A stretch of DNA of 64,000 bases from Diogma glabrata (taxonomy: Eukaryota; Arthropoda; Insecta; Diptera; Cylindrotomidae), in contig OY856188.1 in NCBI GenBank assembly GCA_963693315.1, positions 103,418,462 to 103,482,461 on the forward strand, given 5' to 3'. The notes under the pieces are model-generated. The model worked only from the letters and a program-made list of their open reading frames with translations, was not told the DNA's origin and made no database searches. Positions 32,870 through 45,214 of the stretch are shown here, in pieces (within the stretch, counting starts at the first letter, position 1; every line of letters begins with the position of its first letter). The position numbers and the translations under genes are program-made.

Positions 32870-35628
32870 GAGCGATTGTATGAACGCGAAGAGAAGTTAT
32901 ATCCTCGGATATAACGTCGTTTGTATTGTATGAATCACGATAGAAAAAAATGTATCCGAGGATTTTGTTTCTATCCTCTGCTTTTCTTGTATAGAAACAG
33001 TGGATAGAACAATTTGTTTTTTTTTCTTGACATGCGCATAGCAGTATAATTTTGTGATTATTTTTTAATTTAAATTTGCGTTTCTAAAATTTGTTTTTTG
33101 ATATAAATTAACAGGAAAATAAATAATATTTTTAATATAATTTTAATATAATTAATTTAAGTTTTCAAATAATTTTTGTTGGCTAAACTTAACTTGGCTT
33201 AACTTCCTCGGAACCACATAGTCATAAGCCCTTTGGATGTTCAGAGGGCTTATGAGTTATGACTATGTGGTTCCGCGGAAGTTCAGCCAAGTTCTTACAT
33301 ACTTGGGGTTTCCGAAGAAATGGATTGAATGGATCTATGCATTTGCTAGTGAAAGGAGAATAGTTATGAATGGGAAAACTTTTAGATTGAGTGACGAGGT
33401 GAATTTAGGACTGCCGCAAGGTAGTAAAATATCGCCGACTTTATTCAATCTTTATACGAGGGAGATACACCAGATCAGCGATAACGATCTAATCATCCTG
33501 CAGTTTGCCGATGATATCGTTATCGTTGCGAAAGGTAGATCTCCTGACGAAGCGATTCAGCGAGCACTGCATGGTGTAAATCAGGTTGTGCTGAAGCTTA
33601 AGAGCTTAAACCTTAGAGTGAATGTGAGCAAATGTAATTGTATAAAATTTCGAATGGGACCACAAAGAGTGTTAGAGTGGAGGATGATAGAATTGAACAA
33701 GTGAATGTACTTAAGTATTTGGGTATTTGGATCGATCGGCACTTGAACTTTAAGAAACACATGGAGTTCCTGGCCGATGAGTGTAAGAAGAGACTGAATG
33801 TGAGCAAACTAAAATAGGAAGCTCACCCTTTTGTGACTGACATGTTACGAAAGGCTTTAGTTTCCACAAAAATTGCGTATGGAATAGGAGTATATGGTGA
33901 TGGTTCTGTAGTTGGTTTTGTTTTCGTAAGTTGATGAAAGTCGAGAATGAATGTGTGAGAGTGGTATTGGGGGCGATAAATTCGACTCCAATCCACTGTC
34001 TTTATTCGGAAGTTGGTGTTCACCTCTTAATTATAAGAGAGAGTGGATCACAGTACGTGAGATAGTGAGAATGAAGACGAACCGAAATCAACTAATTGAG
34101 GAAATATTTAGAAGGTTGCAGAGTCAGCCCCCTTTTAAGAAAACCTATAAGGCCTCCATTTTAAGCGAAAAATTTAACGAGTTTTCTTCAATTGGAAACA
34201 TTGGCCGGGGGTGAAGCCTGCTAACGTTGTAGTGTGTTTGGAATTTGAGAAACTTAGTAAGAATGAAATGAATGAAACCATAGTTAAAAGACTGGTTGAG
34301 TGTGAAAATTACGTATGATGCATATTTCGCTGTTTATACAGATGCTAGTGTAAATGAATATGGATGTGGAATAGGAGTGTTCTAGCCTGTGATTGACCAT
34401 GAGAGTTCTGTGAAACTGAAAAACAGCATCTGTATAATGAATGCTGAGTTGATTGGGATGTATGAAGGTATCAAGTTGGGAATAAATGAGAGGAAAAGGA
34501 GGATAGTAATATTCTGATCTTGCTACAAAATGGAGGTGGTAGCCAAGGCAATGTGTATATGGACATGATATATGGGTTACTGAAAGGAAATCAGTGTGAG
34601 GTGTCCATTCAATGGATGCCATCGCATTGTCTGATCACTGGGAATGCAAGGGCCGATACGTTAGCGAAAAGGGGAAACATGAATGAGCAAGCCATTGTGT
34701 ATGAAAGGAAGGATGCAAGGGATGTACTTAGGACGTTTCAGCAAATAATCTGGCATAAATGGGAGTGTGAATATGAGAATAAAAGTCAAGTGAAAGGCCA
34801 AATGCACAGAGAGCTAGTAAGTATTCCTTTGAGAAAACCTTATTATAAGGACCTCAAGGGAAGTACTAGAATGATAAGAACGATTGAAAGGATGCCAATG
34901 AACCATGGCAATTGGAAGGAATGCTTGTTCAAACGTCGTCTGAATGGAAGTAATTTGTGTGAAAGATGTTGTGGGGTGGAGGATATTGAGCATCTGATCC
35001 TGGTGTTCCCTAAGTACGACCAGATCAGATCGCAATTCAATACTCTCTTTAGTGGAAGACGATTGAATGAAGTCTTAAAATTAGATAGAATGGGAATTAA
35101 AGATGTGTATGAGTTTGTCAGAATAAGTGGAATAGAAGTGTGAGAGTGGTGTGAATGAGTCGATCTAAGAATGAGAATTTGTGTGAATGGACAAGTTTTA
35201 TTTATGTTAAAAAGAAAGTTTTTAGCATTTTACTATTCTTCTTTCTTTTTTGTATATCCTTATTTGATTCATATTAATTTTTTTTTTCTTTTTACGTATT
35301 ATTTATTTATTTTTTTGGAGATTCACATTTTATGTATTTTTTCTATTTATGTATTTTTTTTAAAATATATTATTAATTTGTAAATTTGCAATTGATCAGC
35401 GATATGGCTCCAATAATGGAGCTAAGCCATAAATAAAAAAAAAATAATTAAATTTATTTAATAGAGAAGTATTGCCACATATAAAAATACTGCTATAAAA
35501 ATGCAATAAAAACAAAAATACTTCGAATTCTATCCGTGTTCAGACAATCGACGAAAAATACTATTCTCGAATGAAGATATAACTTTATTCTCGTTTTTTT
35601 CCTATCCATCGTTGTTCATACAATCGGC
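32870..35628. mobile_element. Inverted-repeat DNA element, 2.76 kb, with a LINE inside
   Basis: GAGCGATTGTATGAAC near 32870 is mirrored by GTTCATACAATCGGC ending at 35628, and ATTTAG flanks both sides (32864-32869 and 35629-35634). Sub-terminal GTTATATC motifs recur on both sides. Most of its length is the LINE at 33193-35430; the element proper is about 0.5 kb and non-coding. Superfamily uncertain. Confidence 0.6.
33193..35435 (+). pseudogene. 5'-truncated LINE with RT, RNase H and C-terminal zinc motif
   Basis: The RT fragment at 33237-33704 has LGLPQGSKISPTLFNLY and the catalytic FADDIVIVAKG. After frame breaks, an RNase H-like stretch (YTDASVNEYGCGIGV, NAELIGMYEGIKLG; about 34320-34480) and then LFKRRLNGSNLCERCCG with a distal His occur at about 34920-35000. 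It ends in CATAAATAAAAAAAAAATAA (35415-35435), a LINE-type tail. RNase H and the Cys-rich end point to the I/R1/LOA group. Several stops and frameshifts make it dead. The 5' end is an inverted duplication of about 30 bp. Confidence 0.8.
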
Positions 35629-35859
35629 ATTTAGTCTTAAAAACATAGCGAACGACGCCACTTACACTTCTGCTTTGAAAAATATAGTAAGGGGACTCAC
35701 TTTTCTCTTAAATTATCATTCTGTTCGCCCAAAAGTATGGTAATATTCTATCTTTCACGTAAAAACTAAATAAGCAAGAACAATTTAAAAATTATAATTC
35801 AAAAATAATCAGATTTTGTTACTGCAACAAGAGCTGGACGTTATTGAAAAAGTTATAGA

Positions 35860-36045
35860 CAATATCGATATAACAAAAATACAGAGGATGCCGATGTGTC
35901 AAATATCGACAACTATTTATATGTATCAAAATATATGGCTATATTATATATCGATATATCAATTTATCGGCATTTATCGACATATCGATATTTATCGAAA
36001 TTTTTTATATCGATATTTTCGATAATTTTCGTTATATCGCACAGC
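35860..36045. repeat. ATCGATA-rich repeat array, right
   Basis: Counterpart of the array at 32475-32640, with TATCGATA motifs at high density, ending GTTATATCGCACAGCCCTA at about 36047. Confidence 0.65.
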
Positions 36046-36235
36046 CCTAGAATTGACACCGCTCGCATTAACCGGCTGTCGTGGTTTAGTCACATCCTGG
36101 AAAAAGTGAGTATATTAGTAGTTGAATTTTTTCCATACTTATTCTAAAAAAACTTTACTAGACATCTAACTCCGATTCTAACCAAAATTTTCTATTTATC
36201 TTACAAAACCAGAATATTCCCTGAGCCGTCAGTGG

Positions 36236-36550
36236 AAGTTGACTAATGTTCAACCCGCATCTAAAACAAGCAATAAGAGTGAACCAAATAAGTATAGACC
36301 AATTGCAATTCTGTTGGTTGTAGCTAAAATGTTTGAAAAATAAGTTAACTACAACCTAATGGAATATTTGGAGGTGTCACCGATTATCGATCGCAGTGTG
36401 GTTTTCTTAAATGTCATGCAACGGGTGATTTATTAGCCCACGTAACACATATGTGGAGCAAACCTCTGGAGAACCATGGTGAAACAATCAGTGTTTCTCT
36501 GGACATTTTAAAGGCTTTTAATCAAGTGTGGCATAGAAATCTTATAGCTT
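36236..36550 (+). pseudogene. LINE reverse transcriptase fragment
   Basis: Reads SNKSEPNKYRPIAILLVVAK, the conserved start of many LINE RTs, then a stop, SPIIDRSQCGFLK after a one-base slip, and SVSLDILKAFNQVWHRNLI, the palm aspartate motif. The rest is missing. Dead fragment in a ZF2 intron. Confidence 0.75.
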
Positions 36551-36571
36551 CAGGATGCCTTGTTTTTATTG

Positions 36572-36685
36572 ATTAATCCCGGTTATAAATATGACAATCC
36601 CGTAAGACCGGGCTTTTTTTTGTTAATCTTGGGATTACGGGATCGTGAAAATATGTCGGGAGCCCGGGATTGCAATCCCTAATCT
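36572..36685. repeat. hAT-type terminal fragment with CCCGGGATT motifs
   Basis: Repeated AATCCCG and GGGATTACGGGATC motifs, ending GGGATTGCAATCCCTA. Read inverted, TAGGGATTGCAATCCC is a familiar hAT terminus. Only one end was identified, so this is a truncated or solo end. Confidence 0.4.
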
Positions 36686-38242
36686 TTGAAGCGGTTATGG
36701 AGCCGAGTTGTGAATGTTGATTTGGAGCACTTGTAACGTCATTACAACGTATTAGTTCCCGCCTCCACCACATTAGTATCGCTTTCTTACCTAGAAACGT
36801 ATGACATTCCCAGGCCATCAATGTGACGAAAGCTCATATGGTTCGCGAATATGTGACTGCCAAGCGTACACTTTACTACAATGCTTTCTTGTTTGCTGCC
36901 CGAACTGATACAAGATTCCACCAGACTCTTCCCTCCGTTTCTGAAGCTGCTTCCTCTGAAACAAGGGGATCCGTTACGAGGGTTTAGCTGCGGTTGTGAC
37001 AGAGGTTTTGGGTACGTCCTTACCATAGATGTTTAGTTGTATGGCACGGAAGTTGTAGCAGATATCCCATTATAAATGGCCAAGTGAGCAAGCGGCTCAT
37101 TGTTAATAACAACGATAACTTGTTGCGAGTCCTTGCCGCCTCTTCCAATATTCCAATTAGAAATCGGGAGGTTTTCGTTGCTCAGACGAATACTATTAAG
37201 GTCATTGTGGATTTGATCTGGAGTGACCGATGGTCCTCACCGAGTGATGGACCAGCGTTCAACTTAAGGGTTGAACGGCAATTGATTGGCAACGCAATTT
37301 CCACTCTATCCCATTTTTCATAGATTATGTGGCCCTCTATCTATAACCTCCACAATCAAGTTCCCGTTCTAGTATATCAGTATATCTCAGCATCATCCTC
37401 CATAATTTTGATTTACTAATTGAGTGAAGGTTGTTGTTTCACTGACTGTACCGTGGAATCCATACCCTTATCCACAACCATAGGAATCAGATTATTCTTT
37501 TGGATTATTCTTATCCCATTTTTACTGTCAAAGAAAGAGTTTTTAGTTTAGCACTGGGTAAAATTTTGCCCGATGGTGGAATCACCCAGTCACTTTAACC
37601 ATAGAGGCGCTCCTCGGGCTTGGAATGTAAGGCTTGGAATGCTAAAGTCCGTTTTCGTTACCGTTACTTCGGACTTCCTAAATTCTTTAACTTTTACCCG
37701 TTTTGTCTGGTTATTTTTATATTTTTCGTTTTCTTTCCTAAGTGTTACGGAGCAAAAATTTTCGCTTTGTACAGAGATCCGCTTTATACATATAAGGTTA
37801 GTTTTCTTCCGGAGGGTGCGAGGTATCCGAAAATACCGTTAGCGACAAAGCTATTTGACTGGTCCCAAGCCTGCCAAATCCTAGGCACAGCACGTGCTCA
37901 CCACGATTTAGCCCAGAAATTAGAGGGATGAAAGTAGAAAAGTATTTGGTACTCTCTTTATTGATTGTTTAGGGGCTTTCCTGATAGCGAACGGATCGTA
38001 TAGGGTTATCCGTTATCCGGATACAAATCCACTACCTGGGGTTAAATCTGAAAGCTAATACTCGAACCTCTAGGGCATTAGGAGTAAGAACAATGTTTTT
38101 TTATCTTCCACTTCTGTATTTAAGAATTTTTTTTTTGTTTAAGTTACTCTTACGGAAATAATCACTCCATTCCAGGGGTGATATATGGAGAGTTTTAAAT
38201 CCTGGAATAATGCGATTAATTTTAATCATTACATTTTTTTAG

Positions 38243-38416
38243 ACAAAAACATTTGAGGGTCGTAATAAAGAATCAGAACAATTCTGTAAGATAAAAGTAC
38301 AAAGCATAACACATAATGGTGAGAAATCATTTGAATGTTCACAGTGTGGTAAAAAACTTTGCAGCAACCGTAGTTTGGTCAGGCATTCTAAGCTCCATAA
38401 ACCAAATAGTAATCTG
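38243..38416 (+). CDS. ZF2 exon with one C2H2 finger
   Basis: 58 codons from TTTTTTTAG to CTG|GTATGG, phase 0. It starts TKTFEGRNKESEQ, passes the remains of a finger end (SITHNGEKSFE, a TGEKPF-type linker) and contains the intact finger FECSQCGKKLCSNRSL...HSKLH. The donor GTATGG is weaker than others in the gene. Confidence 0.75.
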
Positions 38417-38476
38417 GTATGGTGTAATATTAATACTATCCCATATAGCGTTATTAGAATATTTGTTTATTTTAAG

Positions 38477-38542
38477 GAGATGCCATCGATAAAAAATGCT
38501 TCACAAGGGTTTAATAAATCAACTATCGATAAAAAAGAAATG
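38477..38542 (+). CDS. ZF2 linker exon, copy 1
   Basis: 22 codons, EMPSIKNASQGFNKSTIDKKEM, from ATTTTAAG to ATG|GTACGA, phase 0. Clearly paralogous to the exons at 54319 and 60783 (shared N/T-KSTI-x-KK core and N-terminal E-[LM]). It is the most divergent copy and its donor is non-optimal, so it may be weakly spliced. No domain; the function of the linker is unknown. Confidence 0.55.
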
Positions 38543-38602
38543 GTACGAAATATAATGTTTTTTTTTCAAATATTTGTCTAATCCTAAATTTTTTTACTGT
38601 AG

Positions 38603-38797
38603 GTGCCAAAACAAATCGTTACTAAGTCAAAAACTAAATTTAGATGTGAATATTGCGATAAAATAGTAAGGAAGAGATGGGATTTAAAAATGCATAAAAG
38701 AATACATACAGGCGAAACACCATTTGAGTGTTCAATGTGCAATAAAAAATATCCACGCAGACACAGTTTAGTAGTGCATATGAAATCACATGAAAAG
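38603..38797 (+). CDS. ZF2 exon with two C2H2 fingers, duplicate 1
   Basis: 65 codons from TACTGTAG to AAG|GTAAGA, phase 0 at both ends. Fingers: FRCEYCDKIVRKRWDLKMH..IH, then linker TGETPFE, then FECSMCNKKYPRRHSL...SH. All eight zinc ligands are present. Sister of the exon at 45256. Confidence 0.88.
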
Positions 38798-39133
38798 GTA
38801 AGATTTGTTTAGATCAAATTTATTCAGATCTAGCACGCATAAAAGTTTTTGTCGATTTGTAAATTGTTTTTTATTTTGCTTTTACGAGTGTGACAACGCC
38901 GCGTATTCCAGTCCCTGCTATTCACATATGAGTTAAAGTGAGATATCACATGCCATGTTAATAGCAATAACACTGAGATATCACTAGCCAAGGTGATATC
39001 GTAGGGTTGCTGGCTGATAAACTCGATTCAGTCAACTGTACCACTCTGAACCTTAGTTATGAAATATTCCTTGATAATGCGTGCTTCAAGAATCGAGTTT
39101 TATATAACTATATCTGGGGTTTAGGTATACGGG

Positions 39134-39191
39134 TAGGGATTACAATCATGAGATTTATCGCTAGCGATAAATCCCTTGCGTGCAATCCCTA
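39134..39191. mobile_element. 58-bp miniature insertion in duplication copy 1
   Basis: TAGGGATTACAATC at one end and GTGCAATCCCTA at the other form hAT-like termini, with TATACG on both sides (39125-39131 area and 39192-39198). The corresponding place in copy 2 (near 45775) lacks it, so it inserted after the duplication or was lost from copy 2. An internal palindrome (TTTATCGCTAGCGATAAA) forms the middle. Confidence 0.5.
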
Positions 39192-40730
39192 TATACGAAA
39201 GACAGTGCGCCACTTGATCGGGCAATATGCCACTAGCTAATTTAAGTGTTGTTTCGGCAAATTTTTAAGACATTTGCGGTTTACCTTTACGTACTTTCAT
39301 ACATAAAAAAGTAAAAACGAAACACTTATGGTTAGACTTTTGGTACCGTTCCAAATTCTACACAGTCTATTTTCTCACAAACTATAAGTGCTATCAACTA
39401 ATGGACGTTATGGACATAGATAAAGAGATATAGTAACACAAAAGTCTGTTTTAAGAAATCGAGTTTAATTAAGAAAAATCGAAATATTTCAAAAACAAAT
39501 TTCAATGAATTGTCGACTGCTTAGTTTTTGAGTTATTACCGAAAACGTTTGTTTTTTCTTGTCCTTCCAACATATTATCAAAATAACATAATAAAACAAA
39601 AGAAATGAAAAAATTCACGGTTATAGGGAATGTTGTAAAGATTAATGAAAAAATATCATCATCAAGCAATCATCTTTTAAAATGTCATTTGAAGGAGGTT
39701 GAGAGTTTAAATTAAACAAACTCCTATTTAACTTTGATGCCCCGCTCGTCAAAGTAAAATAGGCTTTTTACTAAATTCATATGAAAGGTGATATTTTTGT
39801 CTATTCCAAAGCATTTTTTTTTGTAATTTTCCAAAACATTATTTTTTATTTAGTATGAAACTCGTGTTTTTGTGAAGAAGTATTCGTGTAGAATAATCTT
39901 AGAAGAATCAACTTTATGAAATTCGAAAACTGTCGATATACAGATATTCAAAATATTCAGTAAAAAAAAACAACTGAATCGTAACTATGCACTCGTTGAC
40001 AACAATTTGACGACTCTTTTGCCTCTAGCTATTGAAGTAGGTGACTTTAATGTTTATTTCAATAAATATCCTCAAAACTTATGGTAATCCATCTGTGTTC
40101 TTCAAATAAATTTACTTAGAAAAATTCATGCACCAACAACAATTGAAGTTCAAACTGCAGATGTGAAAAAACCAGTAAAGTATTGTTGTTGGCAACTTTA
40201 CCGTAAAATTACCGGTAAGATACAGTTAACGCCAAAACGAAACACTAACATGTATTACGTTTACGTAATCCTCAAACACTCAATGAAAACAAACTGCATA
40301 CTAATTTGTATTAAGTTTTCGTAATTTTCAAAGTTTGTTGTAAAGGTTTTAGCTTTGTTGTTTGATCTATCTATGAGAAAATTAATGTTCTGTAATACAA
40401 ATTTATGCAGTTTAAGGTAAAGTTAATACAGTTTTTGTACGCCAATGTGAATAATATAAGAAATAGTGTGTAGTGTGTAGTTAGTGTATACTAACTACTA
40501 GTGTAGTTAGTGTATTTAGGCAGATGGATTTCTATCACCGTTCTTTCGTTCACGTTTAGCGATCATCAAAAGATTTTCATCTTTGGATAAAGTGGTAAGA
40601 AGTTTAATATATATTTAAGTGATACATATAATTATATGTGAAGTGCCAAGTGAAGTGAAATGGGTCTCCAAAATACAAGTGTGTTTAAATCTAGCCGTTC
40701 TTCAAATTGCTAGTGAGTCTTTCATCAATC

Positions 40731-40806
40731 ACAATTAGCTGAGTGAACGAGCTATTTTTGCGGCGTAGACAAGGACTTCTATGAAGTTAATAATATTATT
40801 CAGTCT
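40731..40806 (+). repeat. Direct repeat, copy 1 (about 75 bp)
   Basis: CAATTAGCTGAGTGAACGAGCT onward, matched with mismatches by 41699-41776 (GACTGAGTGAACGAGCTGG...TCTATGAAGTTAA). The pair flanks the left Helitron-like fragment; it may be an older dispersed repeat. Confidence 0.6.
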
Positions 40807-41496
40807 CACACTCGAGGTAGTAATGTAGTCTGTCAACACTATTGTGAAGCCAATAAAGCGGTTAGTTTTCAATATTATTTTTTGAATTTACTTGATCTGC
40901 TAGGGATACCACCGCACGAGATATGTTAAATCTAGGGGCTAGATTATAGCCAGTGTTCAAAATGCTAGTTAAGCCTGTCTTCACATTGCTAGTGAGTTTA
41001 CAATTATGTCAAAACTATCCAGTATTGCATAATAAGCATAAAATCATTTGAACGACGCAATTGAGGAACTCGAGTAGACGGATAACCAGGCATATTCAAA
41101 GAAATTGCACATGGCGCATCTGATCTGAAATAACATGAATGCTACTTTCTTCTCATGCTGTTTGAAAATATGCCAGACTCAACGTCTTTCCACCAAGTCA
41201 AGAAATTGTCAACAGTGTAACACGTATGGTATGTCAAGATTTGAATTTGTAGGATAACGCCCGACAATGAGATTCAACACGTCACCTCACGTTCCCAATA
41301 CACGTGCAACACGTGCAAATTTGAGCATATTATTCATTCCAAGAAATATAAATCGCAAATGCCAGACAATTTTTTCCATCAGATATGCAATGAAAATTGA
41401 AATACGTCTTTGAATTGCACAGCATCGGTTATAGCGATTTGCGAAGAAATATCAGACCATTTATAAACTTATTCTTGTTGCTTAAAGACGTCACAA

Positions 41497-41735
41497 TTAA
41501 CTAAAAATATACGTGTCCAGTTGCTCAATGGTCGATCACTTGAGGTATTCCCACATCAATTGCTGGGAATTGGAAGCGGTAAAGTTCCGCTTGATCTAAC
41601 CTCATGAAGCGCTGCAAAACCTGACAACTTTTGCAATTTGGTGACGTCGAAAAAAAAATTGGTGGTAAAAGAGTTCCCAATATTTAACCAATAATAAAAA
41701 TCACAATTGACTGAGTGAACGAGCTGGTTTTGCGG
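41497..41735 (+). pseudogene. Helitron helicase relic, part 1
   Basis: The + strand reads LTKNIRVQLLNGRSLEVF, then HQLLGIGSGKVPLDLTS, a stop, and FCNLVTSKKKLVVKEFP. This is the stretch of insect Helitron Rep/helicase proteins where NMRV..., LLxIGxGK and FC..V...+ELI...FP follow each other. The upstream sequence (41100-41480) is too decayed to translate, although CC-containing codons near 41150 could be older Helitron sequence. Confidence 0.72.
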
Positions 41736-42769
41736 TCTAGACAACGACGTCTATGAAGTTAACAATATTATTCATTATTATTCAATATTACTTAAATATT
41801 TTAAATATTCAATATTATTTAAATATTATTCAATATTATTCATTATTATTATTCGTTCTAACTCATACTCATACTGCGTTGAGTGGAGGTAGATTTTAAT
41901 ATAGAGGCTGGCTGCTAGTGGCGTTGAATTTTCCAGGAGATGAATATGATGATACGAGATGTTGTTGGAGATGTTGTATCCAATATTATGAGTTACTTTG
42001 AATGCGTTAATTAAGCTGAATCTTCATTATGATTTAACAATTATAATGTTCACGTAAAGTAAACACAAAAGGCAGCAGATAAAATGTTGTTGTATCAACC
42101 ATATGATGAATTAAATTTATTTCCAAACTTCTTCAGGTACAGTAGCTTCCACATTCACTAATGGTCTTGAACCATTATTAAGTAGCACAAATATAAATTA
42201 AATTCCCTCAAAACACAATAACATTTCAGAGTTTAATTGTATTTATAAATAGATTATACAAGTTACATGAAATTTGTCTTATTGTATTAATCAAATTGAT
42301 GGCGAGGCGATGAAATATAATTTACATAGAGAATTACATTTTTATTTATTTATTTATTTATTAAATTTAAATTTAACACGAAAAATAAGAACTCGAAACT
42401 ATTTGGAAAAAACAAAATCTGGAGTGCGTTCGAGAACGTAATGAGATCTCATTTTCATTAAATATTTAATGAACCAATCAAAAAACGCGATGTTCATTTA
42501 GTATTCGAACAAATTTCATTTAATGCATATAATGTCAAATTTGAAAAATTTTGACACTTCTATGAATAAATAAACGAAATGTTGGAGTATAAAAGTTATA
42601 ATCAAATTAAAATCTTACTCCTTGTTAATGCAGTATTTTTCAATTACTTCCGTCGTAATTAAATTTATTTTAAAAATTTTCAAAAACAAATTCAATTTTA
42701 AGATTATAACTAACTCGAAAACTTTAAGGAGTCTGCAGTTTGAGACTGGTGATTGAATTGGTTGCAAAA

Positions 42770-43670
42770 ACTTAATAATAATAATAATAATAATAATTTA
42801 TTTTTTATTGCCATATCAAAGTTTACAATAAACTTATTTATAATATGTTTAGGATTAAACAAAAATTTCCAAAATATTATCAAAAATAAGAAGAAAAGAA
42901 AAAGCTAATATATAGTATACATAGTATAAAAACATAATACATTGTATAAAAACATTATATAAAAATATTATATTATATTACACACACGAACAAAATTAAT
43001 TAGTAACGGTTAATATGATAATGCTCAAACCATTGACTTTTGAACTGAATATACGACTTAGATTTTTTGATTATAGAGGGGAGTAAATTATAATTACTGA
43101 GTCCCTGAACAAAAAATGAACGATTTAAGGCTTTACCGACGTTGTGGGGTAGAAGAAAACTTTGAGATCTTACAGAACGTAATGGAGTCAATTTCTCAAA
43201 CAGATAAGCAGGCTCTTGGTATAAAGTCAGTTTGTGAATCGTGGAACACACGCGAAATTTATAGTAGTCACCCAACTGACAACCTAAAAGCTATACCGCG
43301 CCAGCCGAAATATGCTCATACTTTCGTTTTCTAAACACATATCTGGCGCAAGAGTTAAAAGCAAGCTTTAAAACATCGAGGCATTTTTCATCCATGCCAA
43401 ATAAGACTATATCATAACACGTGAAATGTGGGAAAACAAAGGTTAAAAACAATTTACTTCTAAGTGTTGTATCCGCAAACTTGGTAATCTGCCAAAGCCG
43501 ACGGAGCATAAAATTAACTTTCTTTCGGATAGAATTAACTTGATCGACCCATGACAATCTATTATCAATTATTAGTCCAAGATTTCTTACGGTATTTGAG
43601 AAAGGCACAATCTCGCCTTCAACCATAATATTAGGTAGGTTGATATGATCAACATATGCTTTGTGTATTA
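42770..43670 (-). pseudogene. LINE 3' end (CR1-like), RT C-terminus
   Basis: Two - strand frames. 43291-43626 has VRNLGLIIDNRLSWVDQVNS, the RT thumb motif, then RRLWQITKFADTTLRSKLF; 43000-43275 is the C-terminal tail with RSVRSQSFLLPHNVGKALNR and IIKKSKSYIQFK. On the - strand the element ends in GGCAATAAAAAATAAATTATTATT at 42836-42780, an ATT-repeat tail typical of CR1-group LINEs. It is 5'-truncated. It lies between the two Helitron fragments. Confidence 0.8.
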
Positions 43671-44138
43671 AAAAATTATTAATTATTAATTAATTATTCA
43701 TTATTCACTTATTCATTAATTTTATTTTCAATCGTTAAATGTAATTGGTAATAGGAGCTGTTGGTTTTATCTCTCACTAATTTCAAAATTTTCATCCATT
43801 TTGTTTATATTTTTCAATTGAGAATTAATTATTATATATAAAATTAATTCCTTAATTCATTATAATACAATTAATTCGTAATACCCAATTTGCTAAATTA
43901 ATTAAAAATTATAAAACAAAATTTAAATTTTAATTTTGTCATCTGTCATTCATTAAATGGTTAATATCTCATTTAGAAATCGAACGCACTCCTGAATAAT
44001 AAAAATATATTTTTTGAATAAATGTTAACGAAATCATCGCCTGCTAAATTTTTAATGTTTTGAGAAATGATTTTGGTTTTGATGTTCGCCACAGTTTCAT
44101 GTGCGTGGAGGTAACAATCTTCACAGGACCTTTCAAAT

Positions 44139-44215
44139 GTGAAAATATCTCTATCCTTAATTCGGTTGACATTTTCAATCACCATCAATAAAACTCAGCG
44201 CCAATTTCAAATTTT
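44139..44215 (+). pseudogene. Helitron helicase relic, part 2
   Basis: SLIRLTFSITINKTQRQF matches the late SF1/PIF1-type helicase motif of Helitrons (PVxLxFAMTINKxQGQT), with G to R in the QGQ. Same strand as the fragment at 41497, so both probably come from one element broken by the LINE at 42770-43670 and by deletion. Confidence 0.65.
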
Positions 44216-45214
44216 TACCAATTACGAAATTTTTACCAATTTAAAATATAAATATCTAAAATCCAAGGTAAAACTACGTAATATTATTAATTTAATCGGT
44301 AATTTTACCAACGGTAATGTTTCCTTTACATCTCTAGCTAAAACAATTGATAATATCTTTTCCAAAAGATATGATTTGGAAACAAGCGTTATTAAAATTT
44401 TGTTTAGCTACTAGATACAGTTATGGGTATGATTCAACTCAGCGTAAAACTGTATTAACAGAACTGATTTTTGTATCTTATATATGAGGGAACCCTTCTC
44501 GAGCGAGCTATATTCGCACTTGACCAACTTTTTCTATTTGTATTTCCACTATCCTATCATGAAATGTTAAACTATGGCATATTTTATTTAAAAAAATTAA
44601 TTTTCGTCCATTATCTCAAAACGCATGTTGTGGGACCTACGTCTTAAAAGGTTTTATGTGTTTTTGTGACATAGTAAAACCAAACCTACTACACAACCTA
44701 TTTCAGTTAAAAAATCAACTTTTCGGCAGAATTAGGTCTCTTTTATTTGCTGCTAATAATTTTTGATGTATTGATGATCATGTAAACCTTCTAACTACCG
44801 TTGCACTCCACTTTAAAAAACGCGTGCCTAACTAAAAACTAAACTAAGATTAGCGTTTACACGAAAGAGATATGGCATTTTGAAGGAAATAATCTTCGGA
44901 CTGATACAAATTAGTACCGATGCAAATCTTTCCTGTTTTAAAATTCGCCGCTGTAGTTTTTGTGAAGACTGACAAAATCTAAACCTGGTGATATGGTCAG
45001 GGTACAGAGAGTCTTGAATAGTGAACATTATGTACGAATACGAATAAACACAGGAAATATACTAATGTTCCTATCTAGATAACTCGTCTAAAGATGGAAA
45101 AATGTAGTTTGACGATCGGCCATGGAAAAAGTTATTGATTTTTACGGACTGTATGCAAAACAAGGACAGGTTATAGGCTTTATCTAGATTAATTGAATAT
45201 ATTTTTATAAATTA

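Larger units (their letters stand above)
38560..39240 (+). repeat. Segmental duplication, copy 1 (exon plus intron)
   Basis: Similar to 45215-45840 from about 43 bp before the exon to about 440 bp into the next intron. Shared landmarks: TTTAGATCAAATTTATT just after the donor, CATATGAGTTAA, AGCCAAGGTGATATC and GTTATGAAATATTCCTT. Similarity stops at CACTAGCT (39240 / 45828). The intron is clearly more diverged than the exon. Confidence 0.88.

Noticed and set aside
37573..37931. Overlapping frames with a hydrophobic stretch
   Set aside because: Alternative frames both remain open by chance of composition; no signal peptide, receptor or transposon motif could be recognised.
39240..40250. Possible MITE suggested by AGTGTTGTTTCGGC and a mirrored GCCAAAACGAAACACT
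   Set aside because: The inverted match needs several gaps and no target duplication is visible.
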